Source of the DNA: an uncultured Clostridia bacterium
Lineage (GTDB): Bacteria > Bacillota > Clostridia > Christensenellales > Borkfalkiaceae
Direction: 5' to 3'
NCBI GenBank assembly: GCA_944372565.1
Contig: CALVZR010000029.1
Span: 1-5,171, forward strand
DNA length: 5,171 nt
Below, one piece after another: positions 1 to 5,171 of this stretch (within the stretch, counting starts at the first letter, position 1; each line of letters opens with the position of its first letter). The position numbers and the translations under genes were made by a program. The notes below the pieces were generated by a model. The model did no database searches. It worked only from the letters and a program-made list of their open reading frames with translations, and was not told the origin of the DNA.

Positions 1-319
1 GCTGCTCGAAGCCGCGCCCTATCTCAAAGCCGAGCCGGACGTGTTCTGGCTGCACGTGGCGGGGCTGAATCCCGCCGAATATCTGCGGGGGCTGGGGGAG
101 AAACTCGCCCTGGTGCACGTGAAGGAGGCGGCCGCGGAAAACGCCGCCGAATCCCCCGAACCCGTCGTTGGCGAGGGCGTTACGGGCATGGAGGACATCT
201 TCGCCGCGATGAAGGAAAGAAAGGTGCCCTGGGCGGTGCTCGAAGTGGAGCATTTCAATATGGGCGAGCGGGAATATCTGACCCGCAGCCTGGAAAACAT
301 GAAAAAACTTGCAAAATAA
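1..319 (+). CDS. Sugar phosphate isomerase/epimerase-like TIM-barrel protein, 3' end only
   Basis: The reading frame is open from base 2 and stops with TAA at 317-319, giving 105 C-terminal residues; the start lies outside the window. Visible motifs fit the xylose-isomerase-like TIM barrel (AP endonuclease 2 / IolE-type fold). HVKE (visible residues 39-42) corresponds to the barrel-strand H-x-K-D/E that contributes metal or substrate ligands. VVGEGVTGMEDI (55-66) resembles the family's 'GEG..d...i' segment. VLEVEH (79-84) is the last barrel strand, whose Glu is usually a metal ligand. Family members are cytoplasmic and isomerise, epimerise or dehydrate sugars, keto-sugars or inositol derivatives. 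Placement 75 nt upstream of a Gfo/Idh/MocA oxidoreductase and a ThuA-like gene, with no U-tailed terminator between, suggests a shared sugar-catabolic operon. The family call is fairly firm; the substrate is unknown, and the first half of the barrel cannot be checked. Confidence 0.82.
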   Translation, partial: LLEAAPYLKAEPDVFWLHVAGLNPAEYLRGLGEKLALVHVKEAAAENAAESPEPVVGEGVTGMEDIFAAMKERKVPWAVLEVEHFNMGEREYLTRSLENMKKLAK

Positions 320-394
320 AGCGGAACCGACGGGCGTTTTGCGCTGAAAAGGGCCGCCCGAAAGAAAAATATTAAAAAAGAGGAGAAAAAAAAG

Positions 395-1474
395 ATGAAA
401 AAGTATAAGGTCGGCGTGGTAGGCTGCGGCGGCATTGCGGAGGGAAAACACCTGCCCGCGCACCAGCGCGGCACGAAAACCGAGGTCGTGGCGTTCTGCG
501 ACATCATCGAGGAGCGCGCCGTGCGCCTGAGCAAACTTTTCGGCACGAAGGACGCAAAGGTCTATACGGACTATAAGGAACTGCTGAAAGACGAGAGCAT
601 CGACATCGTGCTGGTGCTCACGCCCAACAATATGCACTGCGAGATCACGGTGGCAGCGCTCGACGCGGGCAAACACGTGCTGTGCGAAAAGCCCATGGCG
701 ACGAGTTACGCCGAGGCGAAAGAGATGCTCGCCGCGCGGGACAGATCGGGCAAAGTGCTCTCCATCGGCTATCAGAACCGCTATCGGAGCGACGCGCTCT
801 ATTTAAAACAGCTTGCGGATAAAAACTATTTCGGCGACATCTATTACGCCGAGGCTCTGGCGGTGCGCCGCCGCGGCGTGCCCACGTGGGGCGTGTTCAT
901 CGACAAGGAAAAACAGGGGGGCGGCCCGCTCATCGATATCGGCACGCACGCGCTCGATTTAACGCTCTTTGTCATGAACAACTACGAACCCGCTTACTGC
1001 GTGGGGCGCACCTTCCACAAACTCAACAAACAGCGGAACACAGGCAACGCGGGCGGCGACTGGGACGTGGATAAATTCACCGCGGAGGACAGCGCGTTCG
1101 GCTTCGTGGTGATGAAAAACGGCGCGGTCATCTACCTCAAATCGAGCTGGGCGCTCAACATCGCGGATCCGACCGAGGCGGTAACGACGGTCTGCGGCGA
1201 CAAGGCGGGCGCGGATATGCTGGACGGACTGCGCATCAACACCGTTCTGGAAGGGAAACAGGTGATGATCAAACCCGATCTGCGCGGCGGCGCCATCCTG
1301 TTCTACGAGGGCGGCGGCACCAATCCGGAAGATCTCGAACTCGCGGCGTTCCTGCGGGCGGTTTCTGGCGAAGGCAAATTATACGTAACGGCCGATCAGG
1401 CGGCGGTGGTTACCCGCATTCTGGAAGGCATTTACGAATCCGACAAGACGGGCAAGCCCTTCTATTTCGAATAA
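395..1474 (+). CDS. Gfo/Idh/MocA family NAD(P)-dependent sugar oxidoreductase
   Basis: This complete 359-residue protein has the usual length for Gfo/Idh/MocA dehydrogenases, which oxidise or reduce a ring hydroxyl/keto group of sugars, inositols or glycosides using NAD(P). The N-terminal Rossmann domain (about 1-125) starts with VGVVGCGGIA (dinucleotide loop G10, G12, G13). It includes the diagnostic EKPMA at 98-102, in which K99 is the conserved catalytic/cofactor lysine. The C-terminal alpha/beta domain (about 130-345) carries GGGPLIDIGTHALD at 175-188, giving the family D181-x3-H185 substrate-site pair. RRRGVPTWG (158-166) is typical of a sugar-active subgroup. The ATG at 395 follows AGGAG (381-385) with a 9-nt spacer in an A-rich leader. 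The downstream ThuA-like gene begins 12 nt after the stop, so the two are almost surely co-transcribed. Paralogues vary widely in substrate, so inositol dehydrogenase or a glycoside-3-dehydrogenase are both possible and I assign no gene name. Confidence 0.93.
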   Translation: MKKYKVGVVGCGGIAEGKHLPAHQRGTKTEVVAFCDIIEERAVRLSKLFGTKDAKVYTDYKELLKDESIDIVLVLTPNNMHCEITVAALDAGKHVLCEKPMATSYAEAKEMLAARDRSGKVLSIGYQNRYRSDALYLKQLADKNYFGDIYYAEALAVRRRGVPTWGVFIDKEKQGGGPLIDIGTHALDLTLFVMNNYEPAYCVGRTFHKLNKQRNTGNAGGDWDVDKFTAEDSAFGFVVMKNGAVIYLKSSWALNIADPTEAVTTVCGDKAGADMLDGLRINTVLEGKQVMIKPDLRGGAILFYEGGGTNPEDLELAAFLRAVSGEGKLYVTADQAAVVTRILEGIYESDKTGKPFYFE

Positions 1475-1486
1475 GGAGAAAGCAAG

Positions 1487-2206
1487 ATGAAAGTCGCCGT
1501 TGTCTGCGAACATAACCCCTCCATGGATACGGAGGAAGGCAAAAAGGCGTATCCCGAGGGCATGAACGAATGCCTTGCAGACGTTTTCCGCGAGGCGGGG
1601 TGCGAGGTAACGCTGCTCCGCGCGGACGAAAACGGAGTGCACGGGCTGGACGAAACCGTGCTCGAAAGCGCGGAAGTGCTCGTGTGGTGGGGGCATTGGT
1701 ATCACCACAAAGTGAGCGACGAACTCGCGGGAAAGATCGCAGACCGCGTACACCGCGGCATGGGAATGATCTGCCTGCACTCGGCGCATAAGTCCAAGCC
1801 GTTTTTGCGGCTGACGGGAACTTCCGGCTCGCTGAAATGGCGGGAGGACGCCGAATTCGAGCGGCTGTGGTGCGTGGATATGGCGCACCCCGTCGCGCGG
1901 GGGCTGGGGGAGTTTATCGATATCCCCGAAGAGGAGATGTACGGAGAACCCTTCGATATCCCCACGCCGGACGAGCTCGTTTATATCGGCTGGTTCCGCG
2001 GCGGGGAAGTGCTGCGGGGCGGCTGCGTGTTCAGACGGGGCAGGGGAAAGATGTTCTATTTCAACCCCGGGCACGAAACCTATCCCACCTATAAACTGCC
2101 CGCGGTGCGCAAACTGCTCGCCCAGGCGTGCGAGTACGTCGCGCCCAAAGCGCCCGTGCTCGAAAAGCTCGACTGCCCGCATATCCCCGAATTCAGTATA
2201 AAATAA
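1487..2206 (+). CDS. ThuA-like domain protein (trehalose-utilisation family)
   Basis: This complete 239-residue protein matches the ThuA-like family, which has a class I glutamine-amidotransferase-like flavodoxin fold. Recognisable segments are VAVVCEHN at 3-10 (first strand), VWWGHWYHHKV at 66-76, ICLHSAHKSKPF at 95-106 followed by LTGT, the short HPVARGL at 134-140, EEMYGEPF at 149-156, and GRGKMFYFNPGHETYPTY at 185-202. The elbow has LHSAH and no GxCxG nucleophile motif, as is normal for ThuA proteins, so amidotransferase activity is not expected. ThuA itself is linked to trehalose and related disaccharide use through 3-keto intermediates in rhizobia; that this protein acts on a keto-sugar is inference from family and neighbours. 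Its Shine-Dalgarno AAGGAG (1473-1478) overlaps the oxidoreductase stop codon, which suggests coupled translation. It is the last gene before a strong terminator. No signal peptide is visible, so it is probably cytoplasmic. Confidence 0.9.
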   Translation: MKVAVVCEHNPSMDTEEGKKAYPEGMNECLADVFREAGCEVTLLRADENGVHGLDETVLESAEVLVWWGHWYHHKVSDELAGKIADRVHRGMGMICLHSAHKSKPFLRLTGTSGSLKWREDAEFERLWCVDMAHPVARGLGEFIDIPEEEMYGEPFDIPTPDELVYIGWFRGGEVLRGGCVFRRGRGKMFYFNPGHETYPTYKLPAVRKLLAQACEYVAPKAPVLEKLDCPHIPEFSIK

Positions 2207-2219
2207 AGAAAAAAATATA

Positions 2220-2253
2220 CAGGCGGCGCGCCATTTGGCGCGCCGCCTGTTTT
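2220..2253 (+). terminator. Strong intrinsic terminator of the sugar operon
   Basis: A perfect 13-bp GC-rich stem pairs CAGGCGGCGCGCC (2220-2232) with GGCGCGCCGCCTG (2237-2249) around an ATTT loop. TTTT follows immediately at 2250-2253. It begins 14 nt after the ThuA-like stop codon. The A-rich stretch before the stem (2207-2219) gives a U-rich tail on the opposite strand, so it could also stop minus-strand transcription. Confidence 0.92.
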
Positions 2254-2295
2254 GCCGTGCGGAAACGGAAAAATTTTGGTTGTTTTTACAAAAAA

Positions 2296-2352
2296 CGCCC
2301 CGTTGCGGCGCGCCTGTTTCCGATAAACCGCCCCGTGCGCCGTTTCCGATAA
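2296..2352. repeat. Imperfect tandem repeat, two units with 33-bp period
   Basis: Unit 1 (2296-2326) and unit 2 (2329-2352) both begin CGCCCCGT, continue with GCGCC, and end with the identical 11-mer GTTTCCGATAA (2316-2326 and 2342-2352). Unit 1 equals unit 2 plus an inserted TGCGGC and one T. A third, more degraded copy is plausible at 2389-2414 (CCCCGT..GCGCC..GTC..CCGA.A). The array sits between the two terminators in non-coding DNA. Function is unknown; it may simply be decaying duplication. Confidence 0.6.
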
Positions 2353-2415
2353 GAAAAGCCCTCGGCGCAGAGCCGCTGACACTAAACACCCCGTCGCAGC
2401 GCCGTCCCCCGAAAC

Positions 2416-2449
2416 AAAAAAGCCCCTCCGCGGCGCGCCGCGGAGGGGC
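2416..2449 (-). terminator. Intrinsic terminator of the phosphoribosyltransferase gene
   Basis: The 28-nt stretch 2422-2449 is a perfect palindrome: 12-bp arms GCCCCTCCGCGG and CCGCGGAGGGGC around a CGCG loop. Read on the minus strand it lies 15 nt past the stop codon and is followed at once by six U (A run at 2416-2421 on the plus strand). A T run at 2458-2463 might give weak function on the plus strand, but it starts 8 nt from the stem. Confidence 0.92.
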
Positions 2450-2464
2450 AGAACGTATTTTTTA

Positions 2465-3007
2465 TTAAAGCAGGGGAATGGTGGCGAGATAGATCACGTC
2501 TTTTCTGTAAGCCGCGTCGCCTTCCGCGAGCACGAACGCCTTTTTATGCACCGTGCCGCCCGCTTTCTGCACGATCTCTTCCAGCCCTTCGAGGCTGGCG
2601 CCCGTGGAAACCACGTCGTCCACGATGCCCACCTTCTTGTCTTTGAGAAGGTCCACGTCGTGTTTGGAAAGGTAGAGTTTCTGAATGTTTCCCGTGGTGA
2701 TGCTCGATTTGATGGTGATCTCTATGCCGTCCTGCATATAGAGTTTTTTGCTCTTGCGCGCCACCGCGTAAAACGGCATACCGAGTTCGCGCGCGACCAC
2801 GTGCGTGAGCTGCAGCCCCTTGGATTCCGCCGTAACGAGCACGTCGCAGTCGCCCAGCCGCTTGGCGAGTTCCTTGCCGCAGTGCTCGGTGAGTTCCTGA
2901 TTGCCGTGCAGGTTGAAAAACGCGATTTTTATCCCGCTCGGCAGGGGAAGCACGGGCAGTTCCGCATTGTATCCGCAAATATCCACTTTGAAAATTTCGT
3001 TCGCCAT
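2465..3007 (-). CDS. Purine-type phosphoribosyltransferase (adenine/xanthine PRTase-like)
   Basis: This complete 180-residue cytoplasmic type I PRTase transfers the phosphoribosyl group of PRPP to a base, normally for purine salvage. The PRPP-binding signature VGIVDDVVSTGAS is at 126-138, with the acidic pair D130-D131 and the TGAS phosphate loop. VLVTAESKGLQLTHVVARELGMPFYAVARKSKKLYM (56-91) is the segment with the substrate helix and the R/K-rich flexible region. KAFVLAEGDAA (156-166) and the closing YLATIPLL are typical of Firmicutes proteins usually annotated as adenine phosphoribosyltransferase. The adenine or xanthine assignment is by resemblance only. The start is ATG at 3007: AGAGGTG (3014-3020) lies 6 nt upstream. 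An in-frame GTG at 3014-3016 would add three residues but lies inside that ribosome binding site. It is a single-gene unit with its own promoter and terminator, convergent with the sugar operon and divergent from the ATPase gene. Confidence 0.9.
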   Translation of the reverse strand: MANEIFKVDICGYNAELPVLPLPSGIKIAFFNLHGNQELTEHCGKELAKRLGDCDVLVTAESKGLQLTHVVARELGMPFYAVARKSKKLYMQDGIEITIKSSITTGNIQKLYLSKHDVDLLKDKKVGIVDDVVSTGASLEGLEEIVQKAGGTVHKKAFVLAEGDAAYRKDVIYLATIPLL

Positions 3008-3013
3008 CCTTTT

Positions 3014-3020
3014 CACCTCT
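3014..3020 (-). promoter_or_regulatory. Shine-Dalgarno site fixing the phosphoribosyltransferase start
   Basis: AGAGGTG on the minus strand lies 6 nt before ATG 3007. It overlaps the alternative in-frame GTG (3014-3016), which has no comparable site upstream of it, so ATG 3007 is preferred. Confidence 0.8.
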
Positions 3021-3043
3021 CGCTGAATTTTCTTTACCGTTTC

Positions 3044-3072
3044 ATTTTAGCACATAAAAAAGGGTTTGTAAA
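3044..3072 (-). promoter_or_regulatory. Sigma-A type promoter of the phosphoribosyltransferase gene
   Basis: On the minus strand, -35 TTTACA (3067-3072) and -10 TAAAAT (3044-3049) are separated by exactly 17 nt. TG one base before the -10 makes it an extended -10. Transcription would start near 3037, leaving a leader of about 30 nt. That is too short for a purine riboswitch, so any control would be at the promoter itself. Confidence 0.8.
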
Positions 3073-3094
3073 CACATAACGGGATTTTTGTCCG

Positions 3095-3106
3095 CATAAA
3101 TTTATG
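3095..3106. promoter_or_regulatory. 12-bp palindrome in the divergent spacer, possible operator
   Basis: CATAAATTTATG is a perfect palindrome between the minus-strand -35 box and the GC-rich ATPase leader. The 5-mer CATAA also occurs at 3053-3057 and 3075-3079, so three copies are spaced by 22 and 20 bp, close to two helical turns. A regulator site is possible, but AT-rich palindromes of this size also arise by chance. Confidence 0.3.
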
Positions 3107-3109
3107 TAT

Positions 3110-3148
3110 GCCGCCGTCTGGGCGGCGCGTTCTTCGGGGCGCGCCCCG
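3110..3148 (+). other. Overlapping GC-rich hairpins in the ATPase leader
   Basis: Stem A pairs GCCGCC (3110-3115) with GGCGGC (3121-3126). Stem B pairs GGCGCG (3124-3129) with CGCGCC (3140-3145). They share bases 3124-3126 and so exclude each other. A local palindrome CGGGGCGCGCCCCG spans 3135-3148. No U run follows, so this is not a classical terminator. I recognise no known riboswitch class. Confidence 0.35.
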
Positions 3149-3176
3149 CAAAACGGCGCCGAACGGAGAAAGGCGA

Positions 3177-5171
3177 ATGGATTATCATGCGGAAAGCGCG
3201 GCAACCGCGCTGAAAGCGCTCGGCAGCGACGCGGAAAGGGGTCTTGGCGACGCCGCCGCGAAAAAGAGCGCGGAAAAATACGGAAAAAACGTCATCGAAC
3301 GGAAAAAGGGGAAGGGGCTGTTCGCCCGCATCGGGGAGGCGCTGTGCGAGTCGATGATCCTCATCCTCCTGTTCGGGCTGGCAGTAACCTTCGGCACCAA
3401 CCTCGGCAGGCTGCTGCGCACGGGCGAGGGGGATTTCGCGGAGTGCATCGGCATCGCGGGGGCGATCGTGCTTTCGGTGGGCATCACGCTCTTCATGGAA
3501 GGCAGTTCGCAGAAGGCGTTCGCCGCGCTGGGGAAGATGTACGACAAAATTTCCGTGAAGGCGCTCCGCGGCGGGAAGGTCGTTTACCTGGCGAAGGACG
3601 AGATCGTGTGCGGGGATATCCTCCTATTATCCGCGGGGGATAAGGTGCCCGCGGACGGCAGGCTGATCGAGAGCCGCGCGCTGTTTGCGGACGAATCCGC
3701 GCTCACGGGGGAAAGCGCCCCTTCCGCAAAGGACGCGGGCGCGCTTCTTGGTGCAAACGCCCCCCTCGCGGAGCGGAAGAATATGCTCTATTCGGGCACA
3801 TTCGTTTCCGCGGGAGAGGGAAAACTGCTCGTAACCGCCGTGGGCAAAGATACCGAGATGGGCGCCATCGCGGGGGAGCTTTCGATCGCAAAGGACGGCA
3901 AAAGCCCGCTCAATCAGAAACTCGCGAAACTCACGAAAACGGTTACCATCATCGGCGGGGTGGCGGCGGCGCTGGTCATCGCGGTGTCCGCGGCGCGGCT
4001 GATCGCGGGCGGGAAGGCGAGTTTTGAATCGCTCGCCGACGTGTTCATCACGGGCATCGTTCTGGTGGTGGCGTCCGTGCCCGAAGGGCTGCCCGCCATC
4101 GTGGCGGTTTCGCTCGCGCTCAATATGATCCGCCTGGCGCGGGAAAACGTGCTGATCAAAAAACTCATCGCCACCGAAACGGCGGGCGCGGTGAGCGTGA
4201 TCTGTTCCGACAAGACGGGCACGCTCACGGAAAACCGCATGAGCGTGGTCAAACTGTGTGGTGCGGACGGAAAACCGCCCGCGGGGGAAACGCTCTCCGC
4301 CCTGTATGAAAATTTCTGCATCAATTCGACCGCCGACCTCATCCGCGATAAAGAAGGCCTTCGCTACGGCGGGAGCAGCAGCGAGGGGGCGCTGCTCGCC
4401 GAATACGAGAAACAAACGGGCGGGCGCTATACCGAACTGCGCAAAGGCGCGCGCGTCCTTTCCCGCCTGCCCTTTTCTTCGGAAAACAAATATATGATGA
4501 CCTCGTTCGCCCGCGGGGAAAGCGTGCGCACGCTCGCAAAAGGGGCGGCGGAAAAGATCCTTCCCTTCACCGAACTCGGGTACGCGCAGAAACAGAAGAT
4601 CTTTTCCGAACTGGCGAAATACGAGCGGGAAGGCAAGCGCGTGCTCGCCTTCGCCCATGCCGACGGCGAAGAAAACGAGCAGGGGCCTTTCGTGTTCGAC
4701 GGGTTCGCCGTCATCGCCGACCCCGTGCGCAAAGAAGCGCTGCAAGCGGTGCGCCGGTGCAAAAAGGCGCATATCGAAGTGAAGATGCTCACGGGGGATA
4801 ACCTGCTCACCGCCTGCGCCGTCGCGCGGGAACTGGGCATTCTCACGCGCGAGAGCCGCGCGGCGGAGGCCTCCGCCCTCGAGGAGATGGACGACGAAGA
4901 ACTGCGCGCCGCCCTGAAAAACATCGACGTCATCGCGCGGAGCACGCCCGCGGTAAAACTGCGCGTGGTGAAGGCGCTCAAAGAGAGCGGGGAAGTGGTT
5001 GCCGTAACGGGGGACGGCATCAACGACGCGCCCGCCATCCGCCACGCGGACGTGGGCATCGCGATGCGCGTTACGGGCTCGCAGATCACCAAGGAGGCGG
5101 CGGACGTCATCTTACTGAACGACAGTTTCGCCACGGTGGTGAAGTCCGTGGCGTTCGGGCGGAACGTCTAT
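3177..5171 (+). CDS. P-type Ca2+-transporting ATPase (P2 class, PMCA-like), 3' end outside window
   Basis: The frame is open for 665 codons and runs off the window edge. Family members are inner-membrane pumps that use ATP to export Ca2+ and usually reach about 850-900 residues. The N-terminus (YHAESAATALKALGSD.. to KYGKNVI) matches the cation-ATPase N-domain and supports ATG 3177, with GGAG (3165-3168) 8 nt upstream. Likely membrane segments are TM1 60-76, TM2 91-108, TM3 255-277 and TM4 288-312. The actuator loop has TGES at 177-180. TM4 has VPEGLP (301-306), with E303 matching the SERCA site-II Ca2+ ligand. CSDKTGTLT (343-351) contains phosphorylated D345. The nucleotide domain has LPFSSENK (431-438) and KGAAE (455-459, usually KGAPE). 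The P domain has DPVR (515-518), TGDN (539-542) and TGDGINDAPA (611-620). VGIAM..TGSQITKEAADVILLNDSF..VVKSV.FGRNVY at the end resembles PMCA-type pumps. TM5-10 and their ion ligands are not visible, so Ca2+ specificity is likely but not proven. Confidence 0.93.
   Translation, partial: MDYHAESAATALKALGSDAERGLGDAAAKKSAEKYGKNVIERKKGKGLFARIGEALCESMILILLFGLAVTFGTNLGRLLRTGEGDFAECIGIAGAIVLSVGITLFMEGSSQKAFAALGKMYDKISVKALRGGKVVYLAKDEIVCGDILLLSAGDKVPADGRLIESRALFADESALTGESAPSAKDAGALLGANAPLAERKNMLYSGTFVSAGEGKLLVTAVGKDTEMGAIAGELSIAKDGKSPLNQKLAKLTKTVTIIGGVAAALVIAVSAARLIAGGKASFESLADVFITGIVLVVASVPEGLPAIVAVSLALNMIRLARENVLIKKLIATETAGAVSVICSDKTGTLTENRMSVVKLCGADGKPPAGETLSALYENFCINSTADLIRDKEGLRYGGSSSEGALLAEYEKQTGGRYTELRKGARVLSRLPFSSENKYMMTSFARGESVRTLAKGAAEKILPFTELGYAQKQKIFSELAKYEREGKRVLAFAHADGEENEQGPFVFDGFAVIADPVRKEALQAVRRCKKAHIEVKMLTGDNLLTACAVARELGILTRESRAAEASALEEMDDEELRAALKNIDVIARSTPAVKLRVVKALKESGEVVAVTGDGINDAPAIRHADVGIAMRVTGSQITKEAADVILLNDSFATVVKSVAFGRNVY

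Larger units (their letters stand above)
2207..2464. other. Convergent intergenic region
   Basis: This 258-nt spacer lies between the ThuA-like gene (+) and the phosphoribosyltransferase gene (-). It holds one terminator at each end and the degenerate tandem repeat in the middle. I see no credible coding frame with a ribosome binding site, no tRNA and no obvious promoter. Short open frames crossing it lack family-like sequence. Confidence 0.75.

Noticed and set aside
2281..2310. Additional minus-strand terminator at CGCCGCAACGGGGCG followed by T6
   Set aside because: The stem is only about 4 bp with a 7-nt loop, and no minus-strand gene needs it, since the phosphoribosyltransferase already ends at a strong terminator.
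1379..2389. Open frame of 336 codons on the minus strand
   Set aside because: It is antisense to the ThuA-like gene and runs through the terminator. It shows no recognisable domain, and the overlapping plus-strand genes have clear family motifs.
2546..3079. Open frame of 177 codons on the plus strand
   Set aside because: It is antisense to the phosphoribosyltransferase gene and crosses that gene's promoter. It has no family motif.
3060..3110. Plus-strand promoter for the ATPase
   Set aside because: Several AT-rich hexamers occur, but I found no -35/-10 pair with 16-18 nt spacing good enough to report.
3008..3176. Purine riboswitch upstream of the phosphoribosyltransferase
   Set aside because: The predicted leader is only about 30 nt, and no three-way-junction pattern is visible on the minus strand.
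3104..3643. Open frame of 179 codons on the plus strand overlapping the ATPase start
   Set aside because: It is out of frame with the ATPase and very rich in Arg and Gly, and the in-frame ATPase N-terminus is clearly real. There is no Shine-Dalgarno site of note before it.
3627..5045. Long open frame of 472 codons on the minus strand
   Set aside because: It lies antisense to the P-type ATPase, whose motifs are intact across the whole stretch. The translation is rich in R, H, G and A without domain motifs, as expected from reversed GC-rich codons.
4427..5134. Open frame of 235 codons on the minus strand, Ser/Ala-rich
   Set aside because: It is antisense to the ATPase nucleotide and P domains. 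The low-complexity S/A/R composition is a shadow of the opposite strand.

Overview
The window is a dense, GC-rich bacterial segment. Its A-rich spacers, strong Shine-Dalgarno sites (AGGAG, AAGGAG, AGAGGTG) and U-tailed GC-rich terminators suit a GC-rich member of the Firmicutes/Clostridia, possibly a gut lineage. That placement is inference from style and gene content; there is no rRNA or other marker gene to confirm it.

Left block (1-2253, + strand): a likely sugar-catabolic operon. It holds the 3' end of a sugar phosphate isomerase/epimerase-like TIM-barrel gene, a complete Gfo/Idh/MocA NAD(P)-dependent oxidoreductase and a complete ThuA-like protein. The last two are 12 nt apart, with the Shine-Dalgarno site overlapping the preceding stop codon. 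The block ends at a very strong intrinsic terminator. Oxidoreductase, isomerase/lyase-type barrel and ThuA proteins recur together in clusters that oxidise glycosides to keto-sugars and then process them. The substrate here cannot be read from the sequence.

Middle (2207-2464): a convergent intergenic region with two terminators facing each other and an imperfect, degenerating tandem repeat between them. A purine-type phosphoribosyltransferase gene follows on the minus strand (2465-3007). It has a clear sigma-A promoter (TTTACA, 17 nt, TAAAAT) and its own terminator.

Right block (3177-5171, + strand): a divergently transcribed P-type ATPase of the Ca2+-transporting P2 class, closest in motifs to the bacterial PMCA-like type. 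It is open at the window edge after 665 codons, so the C-terminal membrane domain is missing. The 169-nt divergent spacer carries the minus-strand promoter, a 12-bp palindrome and overlapping GC-rich hairpins in the ATPase leader.

No tRNA, rRNA, CRISPR array, insertion sequence or phage gene was seen. I found no convincing undescribed system. The most notable non-genic signals are the 8-mer GGCGCGCC, found five times and only in spacers, and the degenerate tandem repeat between the terminators.
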